From assembly GCF_030867095.1 (NCBI RefSeq), contig NC_081832.1, positions 56,157,444 to 56,221,443 on the forward strand: a stretch of 64,000 nucleotides of DNA, given 5' to 3'. The DNA is from Alligator mississippiensis (Eukaryota > Chordata > Crocodylia > Alligatoridae). The notes under the pieces were generated by a model, which did not search any database, was not told where the DNA came from, and saw only the letters and a list, made by a program, of their open reading frames with translations. The translations under genes and the position numbers were made by a program. Shown piece by piece: positions 11,991 through 25,500 of the stretch (the first letter of the stretch is position 1; each line of letters starts with the position of its first letter).

Positions 11991-12412
11991 CAGTCAAGCA
12001 GGCTTTATGTAAGGATGTTATACTACACACCCTGGATTTTGCACTGCCCTTTATTCTTCAGGTAGACGCATCAGGACAGTGCTCTCCCAGAGGATTGAGG
12101 GGCAGGAAAGACCGATTGCCTACACCAGTAGGAGATTAAACGACCATGAAAGAAGGTACGCTGCAGTAGAGAGTGTCTAGCGGTGAAATGGGAGGTGGAG
12201 TACTTTCGATACTACCTGTTGGGGTGGGAATTCACAGTTATAACAGATCACGCACCACTGAAATGGCTGAAATCCTCCAAGACAGACAATGCCTGTATAA
12301 CAAGATGGGCCTTGGTGTTGCAGCCATTTCAGTTTACAGTTGAATATTGACCAGGTAAAGACAATGTTGTGGCTGTTTTCCTTTCTCGTTGCCACTCGAG
12401 CAAGTCTCTCGA
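11991..12412 (+). pseudogene. RNase H remnant closing the pol region
   Basis: FILQVDASGQ (Asp codon at 12065-12067) marks the first catalytic region. VITDHAPLKWL near 12237-12272 marks a later conserved Asp. PGKDNVVAVFLSRC near 12351-12393 is the terminal gypsy RNase H signature (usually xxADxLSR). Frame changes occur between 12075 and 12180, and a stop precedes the last motif. The domain degrades the RNA of the RNA:DNA hybrid. No integrase follows it: the next recognisable feature is a polypurine tract and the LTR about 80 bp downstream, which confirms that integrase is not in the usual gypsy position. Confidence 0.82.
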
Positions 12413-12494
12413 AACACAGAACGCATCAAGAGAGCAGGTGATGTCCAAGAAGAAAACCCCCCATATAAACAAAGAAGAGCTCCTGATGGCATCC

Positions 12495-12509
12495 TAAGGG
12501 GGTGGGATA
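12495..12509 (+). other. Polypurine tract priming plus-strand DNA
   Basis: TAAGGGGGTGGGATA lies directly before a TGTGAAGG sequence at 12510, the expected layout of a polypurine tract and LTR start. It sits about 85-100 bp after the RNase H terminus. The call is by position and composition. Confidence 0.65.
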
Positions 12510-13209
12510 TGTGAAGGAGTGAGACAGAACTTACAGCATGGAGGGCCAGCAGGGCTGCAGCTGCAGCTCGGAAAAGAAGGGAAAAATCTACGGTCACAGG
12601 TAGAGCCTTGCTACACAAGGGTGAGATCCTGAAAAGACTGTGAACATTCATAGGGGTTTGGGGCAGGCTAGCACACAGCAAAGGATGGACAAAGGCAGCA
12701 CTTCTCAAACTATCTGATGTGGCAGACCAGCAATTTTTTTTCCAGTGGGCCAGGGACCGGTGCCCGGTTCAGCCGGTGGCAGCAACTGCATGTAACAGCA
12801 CTACAAATGCGTGACCGGCTGTTTCTTTCTCTTTCCTCACCTCGCACAATGTGATGTCACCTGGAGTGTCGGAACATATGAACTGTGGCGCTATGACATC
12901 TCAATGTTATGCTTCTGAAAATATATTTCTTTCTTTCCTGGCAACTCACTGCGGACCGGCGACCGGTGGATTGCGGACCAGCACTGGTCCGCGGACCACC
13001 ACTTTGAGAAGCACTGGACTAAGGGATTGTTTTGGGGACATTGCCAGAGCCTGGCAAGAAGGCTGAGAAGCAGCCAGGGTTTGGGGTTTTTTGCTGTGAT
13101 TTCTTTGCTGTCTATTTTGATTTTGTTTTGAGCACGGGCCAAGACCGGCCCCTGGAAGGATGTACCCAAAAGAGGCACTAGGATACCCTGGGGTGCAGAA
13201 AAGGTTACA
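12510..13209 (+). repeat. 3' LTR of the Gmr1-like element (right edge uncertain)
   Basis: The LTR starts TGTGAAGGAGTGAG straight after the polypurine tract. The only close candidate for its end is AAGGTTACA at 13201-13209, giving about 370 bp once the nested hAT-like element and duplicated site are removed. A longer LTR reaching about 13.9 kb is possible, because an AATATATAGG TATA-like sequence lies at 13359 and a GA-rich stretch follows. The missing 5' LTR removes the direct way to settle this. Confidence 0.5.
12696..13016. mobile_element. hAT-like MITE (321 bp) nested in the LTR
   Basis: The ends are CAGCACTTCTCAAACT and its inverted partner ACTTTGAGAAGCACTG (14 of 16 matching), the CAGTGSTTCTCAA terminus of many Charlie/MER5-type hAT elements. 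Flanks are GACAAAGG at 12688-12695 and GACTAAGG at 13017-13024, an 8-bp duplication with one mismatch. The body has GGACCGGTG / GACCGGCGACCGGTGG motifs (CpG-bearing) and no transposase. The insertion post-dates the LTR retrotransposon. Confidence 0.9.
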
Positions 13210-13960
13210 ACAGGCAGTACTGCAAACTTTATGATGTGGAAGCACATCATAAAACACCATTTGGAGAGGCTAGGCTGGGGTAACTGGGGGGTTTGGAGCC
13301 CCACAGAAGACACAGGGATCAAGACCAGGCAGGATCACCATGGGCATTGCCTCCTGGGAATATATAGGTCATCAAAGTTGTGGCAGGAGAGAAACTTAAC
13401 ATCCACTTCTGGGCAGACCTGGTGATCTACCTGTAGGCAGATGAGCACGGGGCAGTACTAGCAAGCCCTATAATACCTACAGACATCACAGAGATGCAGA
13501 CCTTGGAGAGTCAGACTGGAGACCCTGGTGCTGGGAGACGCAGCTGAGAAGGTTTTGTAGCATCTGCTCCTTCAGGATTGGAGGGAAAAACACAGGTGCT
13601 GGTATTTCAGGCCCAGATGAAGGGCCAGGTGAGAGAGAAACTGCAGAGGATGGTGATAGAAGCTAGAAGCAGCGGGAGCCAGCCAGCAATCTCCTGTGGA
13701 GGACAGTGGAGAGGGTCCACAAACTCCAGAGAAAAAGGGGTCAGAAGAGACCTAACAGGACTAGGACAGCCAGCTGGGAGCAGACTGACTCGGTGGAGTC
13801 AGAGAGACTGAAGGAGAATGTGAAAGTGAGAGAGCAGCTTCTGCCTTAGGACTGTGAGTCTTAAAGGGGCCATACCCCTTTATTTCCAAGCTCAGTTTTT
13901 CCTTTTCTAAACTGATCTTGTTTGATCTTTCCCCCCCTCTGGACTGTGTCAAAAGGGAAG
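13210..13960 (+). other. GA-rich stretch, possible LTR remainder or flanking repeat
   Basis: An A/T-rich TATA-like sequence (near 13359) is followed by purine-rich sequence with many AGAGAG and CAGAGA motifs, then a C/T-rich tail from about 13880. This resembles the R-U5 composition of the other LTRs in the window (49.5 kb, 63.4 kb), but I found no defined boundary or duplicated site. Frames at 13578-13811 and 13761-13991 look like composition effects. Confidence 0.3.
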
Positions 13961-16900
13961 TAGGAAAAGGGATGATGCTCTGTTTATTCATGTGATTAAG
14001 ATAAGGAAGGACTATGAATTGAATGATTAATTCTGAGAGAAAAAAATGATTTGTTTAGTTCAGCACTGGACTGAATTTCCCTGAGAATCCATTAGTAGGA
14101 ACTGATAGTCCCATATAAAAGGGCAAATTGACTTTGTGTTCAGTGTTTTCTGAGATCCAGAATGGATTGTTTGGCCCATACCTGTGCAGGAAATTAATTT
14201 ATACTCACCTTTTTTTTTAAGACTTTAACTAGGTTGAATGAAACCTAATGACTATTGTTATGGAAAGTCAGAGACAAGCTGTCTACAGCTCAGGTTTGCC
14301 TGGTTTGCAAATCAAAGGGTGGCTAAGTTAAGCTATAACCTTAATGGACTACTAACAACTTTCTGATCTCAGTAAACTTCAAGACAGACAATCTCCATAT
14401 AATTGGAGGTTGTAAGGGCGGGGTGGAAAGGGAGGAGGAGCCCCATGAAGAAGACGTACTGGGTGGGGTAAGCACAGAGAGGTAATCCCCAGCCTATGCT
14501 AACCTGCCCATGCATATCCAGAAACATCAAAGCATGGTGAATGAGAGGCAAACAGCACTAGCTGGATATTCACAGAACTTCCCAGATCCCCTTACAGCTC
14601 ACCCCAATAGAAATCTCAGGCCATATAGAGTCCCCACACATGCTTCAGGCTGAAAGGTCATCAATTATAATCCAACAGCCACCTTTCTGCTTCATGCCTA
14701 ATATTTCAGGAGTCTACTCTTACACCCACATTGTAGTATTTATTTTCTCTGCCTAATATTTTACCACTTCCTCCAGTTAGCTGCTGCCACTAATCCTTGG
14801 CTCCTTTGCTAGTGCCTGGTTCTGAGGTTTGCTTGCCATTCAAGATGGTTTCTACTGTAAAACAGATGTCCTTATTATCATCTTGATTTAGTGAAAATTG
14901 AGACATGGCATATCCTTAAAATCAGGATCCAATGGTATAACCGTTTCTTCTATATAAGGACTGCCATATTGGATTAGTCCCAAGGTCCCTCAACTCCAGT
15001 TTTCCTTCTTTGACAGAATGGTACTTTTTGCTTCAGGGGTGTATAAGGAGCAATTGGACAGTTTTAAAATTACCTGCCCCAGGGAAAATTTCCTCCTTGC
15101 CCCTAATATAACTTGACTTGTTCCCTGAAGCACAAGATTTTATATCCCTGTCATAATTATTTCTTACTGTTAAAAGCTCTGGCTATTCTTTCACAATGCT
15201 TTCCTGAATCATGCTAAGATTTGGCTTCAACAATTCTTCCTGCTATGTATTCTTACAGCAATATGCTCTTTTCCCTTTTATCCAACTAGTATACATGTTC
15301 TTAGTTGTGAAACCTTTGCTTTGTAAGTGAGGTTGGAAGCTGTTTCTATATGCTATTGGTGCCATCACTACAGTGTTTTATTTCAAACAGCATTTTCTTT
15401 TTGTGGACTTGGCTGAGTTTTCCCACCTCCACACAAATCCTCCTTGCTGGTAGTGTTAATATTAATGAAGATACAGCACTGTTATTTGCTTTAAGGCTAG
15501 GAAAAGGACATGATCCTAATATTCCTGGAATTTAAAGGACCCTTCTTTGCCTGTCATTGCTTTCCTGCATATGGAGGCAGAGGCTTCAACCATCACTTCT
15601 GGAACTCCATTTTGCAAGTACAGTTGCATATATTCTCCTGCTTCCATCCCCCTTTCTCAGTAAATTTTATTTATTTCAGCATGAGGTAGCCATGCTCACC
15701 TAAGGTTTCAGTGTATTTTTCTATCACGGTAGCTGTCTAACAGGAGGCCTATTATCAGCACGTGTCAGCAGCTGGCAAAGCTATGATATGAGAATCTACA
15801 GTGTCAGCTCCAGCCTGCGGCATGCACTTCCACTAGATAAGGCTGACTTTCACTGAAATGGCCAATCTGTGGGATAGCTGCAGTTATTATCACAGAAGGA
15901 AGAACTGCAGCCCCAACAACAGCAGGCCAGCACAAACGAAAGACTATCCTTCCTGAAATACTAAGAATGGAGATGTGCAGTTCCCTTGAGATCTGTGCTT
16001 CATATCCCTGCTTTGTAAGCCCAACAGGAGAATTAACTAAAGATGTGCCAATGTGTTCAGCAGCACAGAGGGATGGTTCTGCCCTCTTATTCAGGTAGCT
16101 GGCACTTGAGCAAACTGCTTTAAGAGCTAAATGCATGTTAGGGTACTAAATTTTGTTGTATCCAACTATCCTACATACGGATTCTACACACCCATCTAAA
16201 AAAAATTTCAGCATCTGCAAGTCTCTATGTCCACCTAAAATGCTTTTCAGCACCCGTTTATAATTTTCTCTGCAAGTAAAACTGTTATACAAGGCCATAG
16301 AAAAACAGTCATGTCAATGATTTCCAATTGTGTGGTTTCTTATTAACCTAATGAAATTTCCTTTCTCCACATACTTTACAGACCTCCAGCATATTTTACT
16401 CCTCTTTTTTTTAAATGCTGAGGCACAGCTCTACACTCCCTTGTTTTTTAACATGCTAGATGATCTGAACATACTGAACCTTGTTTGAAAGACCAGTTAT
16501 GCCATGCAATTCGGTCATGCCTTCCATGCTGTCTTTAAGGTGAGTTCTATAATAAAAAATGAAACAGAAAATTGCACAAATCAAAATTCCTTGAATGAAA
16601 TGTATGCAATGACTTAATCAGTTCTAGCACAGCATGCTTAAATGGTCCTAAACTAACTAGTTTGACATAGTAACTACACTAAACTACATCCTAATCAGGC
16701 TTTCAGAAGAAAGCCAGGCAAAAAAGCAGTATTCTTGGCACTAATGATGGTTTTTCAACATCTTGCTACTGCCATGAAATCAATTAATGAGAGCTGTTTT
16801 AATAGATATTATCAAATTGTCATCTTGCACACCTTTTAAACACGAGACCTGGAAAGCCAATTAATTTTAGCATATCTAAAATACAAAACATGTTGATTCT

Positions 16901-19900
16901 CACTTTCTATAATGTACACACGGTGTGCATGGAGGAAGTCTTTGCAGCCTCTTTGTATATTTCAGTGAGAAAAGAGAGAATGTGAATTTAATTTATTTTA
17001 TTATCATCAGCATTGAATAGACATCCCCCCCCCCACACACACACGCACACACTACCACTGCGTAAATGGAATGTGCCATGAGGCAGTAGGTGGTCTCCAT
17101 TTCAGAATGTTCCAAGCTCACAGCATGGCCACAGCTATGGCAAGATAAAAGGGCTTCAAAGCACTGGAGGATGGAAACTGCTGATGGCCTAGTGGTCCAG
17201 CCATGATTTGCAAAATGTCAATGAGTTAATACTAAAGTATTAGAATATGGCTTGTGGGGTTTATGTGCAAAGGAATTTCCATAAATTAAGACCAGGCAAA
17301 ATAAGACCATAAAATGGACATTTTACATTGATTATTGACCTCTGTTTTGTTCACATAAAATCTCTTGAAACATTGTTACTTTGTCTACTGAATTAGTAAT
17401 TGGTGTCATCAGTTGGGGGGGGGGGATTATTATACACACACATACACGCTTTCAAACCCCATATAGATTACACACCACAATTAAAATCATTCTCTGTGAG
17501 AAGCTGCTATCTATATGCATCAGACTAATTATTTTGTGCTTTTTTACTAAGATAATGGGCACACTGCTGCCAGTGGGCAAATCCTGATCATACATTATAT
17601 CACACTTCCTAGCAATTTTGATGAAAACTACAGGTGGAGACAGATTATAATGGGAACATCTAATTGAAATTCATCTCCATTTTGCTTCAGATGGAAGACA
17701 CGCTGCTTGAGCCCTGAAACATATTCAATTTCATTCAAATTGGATGCAGATTTTCAGGCAAAACTAAATTTAAAAAAAAAAAAGTGTTTCAAAGAGTCCT
17801 AGAAGAGACCAAAGAGTGCTGCAAATGCTCTAACTGTATTTTTAGATGTCTGTATACTTTGCTTTATTAGTTTTCTCCATTCTTAGTATTTCTAACTCTG
17901 AGGCCTCCTTACCAGGACAGGAAAGGAGTAATACAAATCCCACAGAGGTCTATCATTTTGATGGCAGCTTGACATGTTTCACTGACACATTCAGTCACTT
18001 TAAATCCTTGTGGATTCACTGGGACATTAACTGTTCAGCCTAGTTCCTTCCAATACATTCCCATCAAAAAATGGACAGTCCGTCGCTCTTTCTCCATTTG
18101 AAATCATCGTATGACTTAAAGTTGTTGTTTTGTATTGATGCTGTAACAGTATGACAGGCAGGAAGACTGAAGGCTGCTGGTGAAACAGAAGAACTGGTAG
18201 TCAAACAGTTTCTTTTAAAAAAGCTAATAATTAATAATAAAAGAATAGGGAGAGTGATTTGTTGCTCAGACTTGTCCAAAAATTCCCCATACGATTTAAT
18301 AAATAAACCTTACATTGACCAATGTAAAGTACACCACACTTCACCGATAGTCTAAAGTTATACAGATAAAAACAAACAAAAGCAGTAGGGATTGTCAGAT
18401 CAGGAAGGTTTGGTGCCAGCACGAATATTAAGTATTAGCTATGATGCCTTTTCTAGTCTTCTTACTTAGCCAGGCAACTCCATTCTATGGTATTTAGATT
18501 AAAAACTGACCCCTTAATTAATAGCTAATCCAATCAGATTATAAAACCTCACTGGAATCCTTGTGCCATTAACTTCAGCAGCAGGCCAAGTTTGAGAACA
18601 GGTTCCAGATGCTGTTGTATACACCAGTTTATCAGCCACAAATAACATTTTAGCCTTAGTAGATAGGGCTGAGATATACAGGATTATTGTAGGGGAGTTT
18701 TATGGGTACTGTTTTTCTTTCAAAACTTCACATTAACAAGTAAAAAGGATTAATAAAAATGATATTTTTCAAAAAACAAAAGGTTGGAACAATCATTTTA
18801 AAAACAATTTTGAAATAGATATTTTCTGCCTTTTAAGGAAAATCCACATTTTTTTCTTTTTTTGCCTATTTTATTACTAAAAGGGTGAAGGGGGAATGGG
18901 CATTTTACTTATTTTTACTTATTCCCTACTAAAAAGGGTGAGGGAATACAAAAAAAAAAGTGTGTATGTAATGGTATACTTTCCCATTAATCCCTATTTC
19001 TACAAAAAAAGGAAAAAATACAGAACTTTTAAAAATAAAATTCAAAAGCTGAAAGTAAATAGCAGTTTTCCCCATTGAAAAAAAACCATGGGATAAAGTA
19101 AAGCTTAAAAAGAAATGTATTTCCTCTTTTTATTTTTCTTAATTTCCAGTGGAACATCCTCTCTATTTGTTGGAAGGGAGAGGGGAAGTGAAAGAACAAG
19201 CTAGACCAAACATGGGGCTAAAATTTCAGTAAAGGGGGTAAAATTAATACTACTTCCATTAGGTTTGAAGGGGAAAAAATCACCAAAAATGTCTTCTACT
19301 GGAACTGTTTACAAACAATCACCTTATCCCCCTCCTCATCCCTTTATTTCAACCAAACCCAATGTAAAGTTAGGATTTATGTTCAATTCTGCTACTGTCT
19401 TAAGTAACTGCAGTTGCAAGTGCTTGCATCCAAGATTACTGCCCTACAGAGCACTTAGCAGAATGAATGAAAATTCAGAGATGAAATCTTAGCCAAAGAT
19501 CTAATCCAGCACCTAGCACTGCAACATGAATTTCTACTTATGATTTTAATGAAATACCTGTGCCAACAAAATAAATATCCATTTATTTGCCCTGTTGTGG
19601 TATCTTGACTTTGATTCAGTGTTGACCTTTTTAAGGCTAATTCTCCTCAGATAAATCCACGAGCTCAAATTGCTCCTGGCATCTATACTATTCAATTTTC
19701 AGTAGCATGTCTCGGACATTGGTAAGACATACGTCAAAGATGCAGTGGTAGGTGCTTTGATGTGCCTATGGATGAATTGCTGATATAGTTTCATGCAGAG
19801 AAGATTTGTCTACGTGGCTCTACCCATTGATGAAAGCATAAGCAGTCAGAAAATGTGCTGACCTGACCATCTGTTCCTTTCTGATAATATGTAATTAAGT

Positions 19901-21179
19901 AATTTATTTATTTGTCACTTAAGCCCCCTCCCCTCTCCTCACATTAGTCAGGGATGATTATGTTAAATCCAGATGTAGCTAACATATTGCACACTCAAGT
20001 GAGCAGTGTGTTTACAGGCACATAACTAGCCTTCTGGCTATCTACCTTCAAAGAGTGTGCTCACAACCAGATTGCCTAAAAACCACACTTAGTATCCTTG
20101 TATGGAGCATTTAGGCTGATTTCACATATTGATTAATTAAATCACTCCTAGATTTCATATTTTTCTAAAGGGCAAATATGAACATATATCCTTATTTACC
20201 GGAATGAATCACTTTGCAGAAATCAAAGAGACACTGATATAGAGAAATGGCCCTGTACTCCACGCCTAGTTTGCTTCGATTTAAAAATGTATTTGATATG
20301 GCTGTCACCTTTCATTCATTGTCATCAGTGCCAGCACTGTGTATTTTATTGGATTTCAACACCCCACCCCACCCAGTGACACACTGCACTGTTTAGCTAG
20401 ACTGGTCTCACTTCACTTTCTATACTTCCTTTGCATCAGGTGAGGATTACTGATAGGAGACGCTTACTTAGTCTGCACTCTTCCAACCAAGAATCCAACA
20501 GCCTCTCTCTACTACCTCTACTCTTTTTTTAAAGAGAGTTTGTATTCAATTGTTAAACAGTCTAAGACTCAGGTGGTCTACTACAAAACAAAACATGGTG
20601 ATAGAAAAATAAGACTTGATTCAAACAAACAGACAAGAAAAAGAATGGCCTGAATCCCACAGCCTGAGCAGGAGGTGTAACAATTTGGCCAGGTGCCCAG
20701 GACAGCTGCCACACACAGGGCAGCAGCAATTTCCAGTTGCCACTGCTGCAATTGTTTTTTTCCCCGCTCACCTAGTCCCCTGCCAAATCAGTACCTGGGG
20801 CAGCTTCCCCAGTTGCCCCACCCTTGTTACACGAGTGCTAGGGGTTAACTAGATAGAATTGCCTTAACTTTAGTCACAAATAATCAAAACAAAATACATA
20901 ATATTTTAAAAAGTCCTTCTGACCCTACTTTGTTTGCCTATCTGTTGGTCACACATTTCTAGGACTCTACCAAGATCTATTCCCTACACAGCCCATTATC
21001 TTGTCAGATGTCTAAGTCTTGGTTTATTATTGTACTAGCAATGGTTCTTATTTTTGCACTGAACCTTTGCTTCTTATGACTTTCCTAATATTCCTTTAAA
21101 AGTAGGTCCACATAAATGTAGATTTCCAACCCATACTTACAATCTCTATTCTATCTTTGTGACAGTGTGTGTGCACAGT
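13961..21179. other. Anonymous AT-rich noncoding DNA with simple repeats
   Basis: No gene is seen. Simple sequence includes a C-run followed by an AC microsatellite at about 17025-17052, a G-run at about 17415-17425 followed by ACAC, and A-runs near 17771-17784. The AT-rich block at 18720-19140 has many polyA/polyT tracts. A 110-codon minus-strand frame at 15804-16136 has no recognisable motif and is not called. Confidence 0.5.
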
Positions 21180-21362
21180 GTGAATGTACAATCAGTACAT
21201 TTGCAGATGACACCAAGCTGGGTGGACTTGCAGACACTTCAAAAGATAGAAACAAGATCCATAATGAACTTGATAAACTGGGTAAATGGTCTGAATTTAA
21301 GTGAATGAAATACAGCAAGGAGAAGTATAATATTCTGTTCATAGGACAGAACAATCATATGC
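21180..21362 (+). pseudogene. CR1 LINE RT fragment
   Basis: The + strand reads TFADDTKLGGLADTS, then NKIHNELDKLGKWSEF, then a stop, then KYSKEKYNILFIG. The FADD motif is the catalytic motif C of CR1-type reverse transcriptases, and the following helix and KCxVLHxG-like segment are in the usual order. About 60 codons survive. Neither the upstream RT palm nor the 3' untranslated end is present, so this is a short internal remnant. The nearest similar sequence is the longer CR1 at 32.2-33.8 kb, which reads FTDDTKLWGSA at the same place. Confidence 0.8.
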
Positions 21363-24300
21363 ATGATTTGCTCTGGTATTTCTACAGCCATTACTAGAAT
21401 CTCTTTGAGGTGTCTAAAAGACCTGAATTTATATTTATGAGAGAGACAGTGCGTGTGTAAGCATGCCTGCTTTCTATTTGCTTTTACTATTAAAGCATAA
21501 GGTTGGAATCAATTGTATATCCCACTTGTAAAATATGAACAGACATTTCCAAAGCTCAGTAGCTTACTACCACTTGCCTTGTGGACCATAACTGCTCTCA
21601 AGTCAAACTATTGCTCCAAGAAGAACACGCATGCCTTCTGTTAACTCACTGGGGACCCTAGATCAAAAGAAAGAATTTAGTCCTAAGAACCAGATTTTTA
21701 AATAAATTTCTATGATTCTACCTCCAAGTTCTGTGCATAGTTAATTGCAAGCAGAAAATCTTCATTTCCAGACACAAACACTGGCTGGTAATTTCACATG
21801 TAATGGGAACTGGATGTTCCAATCTGTTCCCTAAGCAGGAACATAACAGTCTGCTACAATGGCTTAACTGCCCGAAACCCTTAGTGTCTAGCTACCCTAT
21901 TTGCAAGGAGAAAAATTCTATTTGTGCACACATAAATGAAGAGTTTGTGAAAATGGTCTGCACTATTTTGGAGGCAAATGTTGAAAGTTAGGCTCTAAAA
22001 ACGTATGCAAATGGAAAGTTTTAAAGCATCCACCACTGGAAGAAAGCCAATCTTATTTTCAGTACCCTTAAGAAAAGTGTCAAAAGTAAAATACTTTTTC
22101 TTTATTTCTCAATTAACAAAGTTTAATCTTGTTATTTTCCCCTAACTAATACCACCATTTATCATCACAGGAATGTGCCTCTTAAGAACAGTGTAAAACT
22201 TAAAACCTGCCATATTTCAGATTTTGTTACAAAGCCATAATTGAGTCCTGGCTTATCTAAAATTCCGATGAAGTTTATAACATTTGTTGGGGACCTACAT
22301 CTCCCTCCAAGGATGCTATGGTTTCAAGTGAATTAAAGGTAACATAGCTAGAGGAATTAGGTAAGAAGGTTTTAAAACATTACCTACAATTTTCTTCATC
22401 TTGACACCAAATAACCAATTTTAAGGCCCCTCTTAGAAATCTCATGATTATACCTCTTTCCTTATTGGTTGTATAGAAGTCCTTACATATTAGCTTAAAT
22501 ATCTCATCTCTAATAAAGTAATAAATTAAGTTCCAAAATTCACCTGAGCGTTTCATCCGGTATGCCATTATGCTTAAAAACTTCTATGGAGTGGAAGGAT
22601 AAAGAAATGAAGTAGCACACTGCTCCCATAAGTGAAAGCTTTGGTACCCAACCTCGGAAAAGGGCAAAAATGTTATTCATATGGACCATAAGAATGAATA
22701 AGGGACTGAATGGCCATCACTAGAACATTAAGTAGTCTAATATGAAAACCTTATTGTTATTTTATTGCTTTAATATTTTTATTAGCGTAATTATTTTGGA
22801 GATTTGAAATCAGTAAAGAAACCATGACAGCCATATAATTATAGTCCTAAGTAAAGTGTGATTGAAGGTGGATCTGAAGACCTTAGTTCTGCAATGAATT
22901 TTAGTTTTCCAAATATTTAGTACACTTTACATTTAATTTTGTTCTGATTTATGACTCAGTCTCCTGGGTGCAACTGTATATAAAAAAACTATTAACTCAG
23001 CAGAGGCAATTGTTAGTTTTTTATAATAAAAAATGCATACTGTTTATACCATTATTGCTCAGGAAATTAGGTAACATGCCTTCTAATACCCTGTGCGCAG
23101 GGTACTGTAGCAAACCACTTAACGTTCAATAATAGAGTATTGACTAGGTACAGTGATATGTGAGACAGTGCTCCAGTCAGATTAGGCAAGCTCCATGCTG
23201 CGTTAGAAAGAGTCCCTGTTGCAATACATTTATTCCACCTTGACAGAAAACTTTTCAGAACAGATTATCTGGAAAGACTTAAGAGGATCAGATTTAACCA
23301 AAATATTTTTCCACTTTGTTTTTAATTTATAAATGCTTAATAATAATGTTTGTTTCTTTCCTTCTCTTGCTCTAGGCATAGCATAATGCTGAGTGCTGGA
23401 ATAAAGCTGTCTTTGAATTAAGACAAAGGAATATAGCATTTTCTCAACAAAAAAAATACCCTCCAGAAATCCAGTATTTTCATATACAAATCATTCTCAA
23501 CATGCTTATCAGGATTTTGAAAGTCCTTTTGAATGAGGCCCATAGTCTGCAAAGTCACTGGGTATGATCTGCTTGTATGTTACATTATGCAAATGAGTAT
23601 GCATGTATGCACACATACACAATAATTGGATAGTCCCCATCATTTCCAAATGGCATGTAGGAAATCAATGTATTGAGCCATAGAAGGATCTGATTACTTT
23701 CTTTTTTCAAGCAGTAAGCTGTGAACCATTGTTGGTTCAGAGATGACACTAAGCATCAGAAAGAAAATGTCTAAACAGGAAGGTATATGAGATTGCAAAC
23801 CCCCCTCCTCCCCCAAAAAACAACAATTCCCGCCCCCCCCCCAAAAAAAAACCCACTCCCAAGGATAGTAAAGAAAGTTCCATCACTGAACAAAATACCA
23901 AATTATGATTGGATACAACAGTGTAGGAACAATCTAATTACTTAAAAGTTCCTTCATCTATATATTCTAGTACCCCATGTTATTTCTGTAGCTTCCTACA
24001 ACAATGTCAGCTGCCCTTAAATGTCAGCTTCAACTGAAGGCTCAGATCTTAACACCTATAAAAATTGGCTGTATTTTCAAACTCAGCAGCTCACGCCTAG
24101 ATTTGTTTGTGCTTCCAATTCTAACATTTGCATGTACAATACTAAGATGCAAAATTATGAGTGAAAATTTCAGTACCTTCAAACTTCCATCTGTCCTAAT
24201 GCTTATGAGTGAATAATTCAATAAAGCAATATTTTCCAAAATTAACAACACGAAGAGTGAAGATGAGACTCACATCTATAAAGCTGGACTAGTTAAAATC

Positions 24301-25239
24301 CATTAGGGTCCTTTTACTCCCATTTTACTCCGTAATGAGAATAAAAGATACTGTATCAAATGTGTACAATCAAACTTGGGCAACTTAGAACATAATGATT
24401 TGGAAAAGTAAAGTCTTTACCAGGCATAGTTTTGATAAAAAGACCCCAAAAAAGAAACATGAAGTCAAGGCGACAACATTCTTGTGGTATTATTTAAAGG
24501 ATGCATAAGAAGAGAAAATGGCATCTGCAGGAAAAAGTTATATGGTTTTCTATTGTAGGCATTCAAACTAATACCGCTTCAAAAATATTGTGGTAGCCTA
24601 ACATATTTGTAGTTCAGGATATTAACTGGACAAATTGTGTAGAGACTGGACAACACAATTTATTAAACCTGTCCTGTTAAGACTAGAAATGAGCATAAGT
24701 AAAAAAAAAGAAGCAAAAAGAAAATACAACCCTATCTCATAAACATAGAAAGGTTTAGATCTAGATACAGGCCCTGTCTATAAAAGCTTTACAGCCCGGA
24801 GTTCGAATTATTTGCCATCCAATCAAATAGGTATGTCTGATGATTAAGAACTTGTTTTCACCTGATAAAAACCCATGTATCCAAAGAAAAAAATATTTAT
24901 TTTACTCTACAGCAGTACTTAATGAGTTAATGTTTATTTATCCCATACAATCACCCAAGAAAACAAGTGGAAACAAGCCCCTCCCTCATAACTTTTAAAT
25001 TAGGCCGGAGAAAGCTCTGTAAAGAAAAGCCCTGCATTGACTGAGCTGATAAGATAATAGATAAATAGATTTTTTTTTGTGCTATGATGTCTCTGGTGCT
25101 CAGAAAAAAGCATCTAGGAACCAAAATAAGCAACAAAATGCAAACATTTAAAATATCAAAAAAAGGAATTAATTATCTTTAGTCTATAGGAGAAACCAAG
25201 AAGAAAGAAACCAAGATGGTTCTTTACCACTGCACCAAC
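21363..25239. other. Anonymous AT-rich noncoding DNA
   Basis: No gene or dated repeat is recognised. A C-run/A-run low-complexity patch lies at about 23800-23862. Short frames (for example 22380-22568 minus, 23230-23439 minus, 24004-24216 plus) have no motifs. Confidence 0.5.
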
Positions 25240-25269
25240 TCAAAGGATCAACTGCCAGATACTGAGACT

Positions 25270-25500
25270 TTGGAAGTAGACACTGTATGAGAGACAAAGA
25301 TTTTCTGTGATATTTTTTATTAGACCAACTGTATGGTTAGGAGACATACTGGACAAGCTTGTGGGCATCAAGTGCTCTTCTTTAGACCCCAAGTATACAG
25401 TTGGTCCAATAAAAGATATCATAGAAAACTGTTGCCTCCTGTACATTTCCTGGAACATCACTGCTACAGCAACACTCCAACCCTACCACAGTATGGAAGC
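25270..25500. repeat. Palindromic interspersed repeat with TTATTAGACCAACT / AGTTGGTCCAATAA arms
   Basis: TATTAGACCAACTGTATGG near 25318 is mirrored by TACAGTTGGTCCAATAAAAG near 25396. Between them lies GACAAGCTTGTGG...CTCTTCTTTAGACC, and after them TGGAACATCACTGCTACAGCAACACT. This pattern (TATTGGACCAACT, AGCTCTTCTTCAGG, CTACAACAACACTGC) is one I associate with an old amniote interspersed repeat. I cannot name the family from memory with certainty. Overlapping frames on both strands (25240-25461, 25307-25540) are readings of the palindrome. Confidence 0.6.

Larger units (their letters stand above)
8701..13209 (+). mobile_element. Gmr1-like Ty3/gypsy LTR retrotransposon, 5'-truncated and inactive
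   Basis: The element runs gag, CCHC knuckle, protease (DTG), integrase (HH region, DDE core, GPY/F-type tail), reverse transcriptase, RNase H, polypurine tract and 3' LTR, all on the + strand. Integrase preceding RT is the pol order of Ty1/copia, but the RT, RNase H and integrase tail read as Ty3/gypsy. This combination is the published hallmark of Gmr1-like elements of vertebrates and other deuterostomes. The 5' LTR and the start of gag are missing; recognisable sequence begins near 8707. All reading frames are broken. The 3' boundary at 13209 is a candidate only (GGTTACA). A hAT-like element is nested in the LTR. Confidence 0.85.

Noticed and set aside
8701..12510. Ordinary gypsy element rearranged by a later insertion so that integrase appears first
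   Set aside because: Integrase tail and RT leader share one uninterrupted frame, and RNase H runs directly to the polypurine tract.
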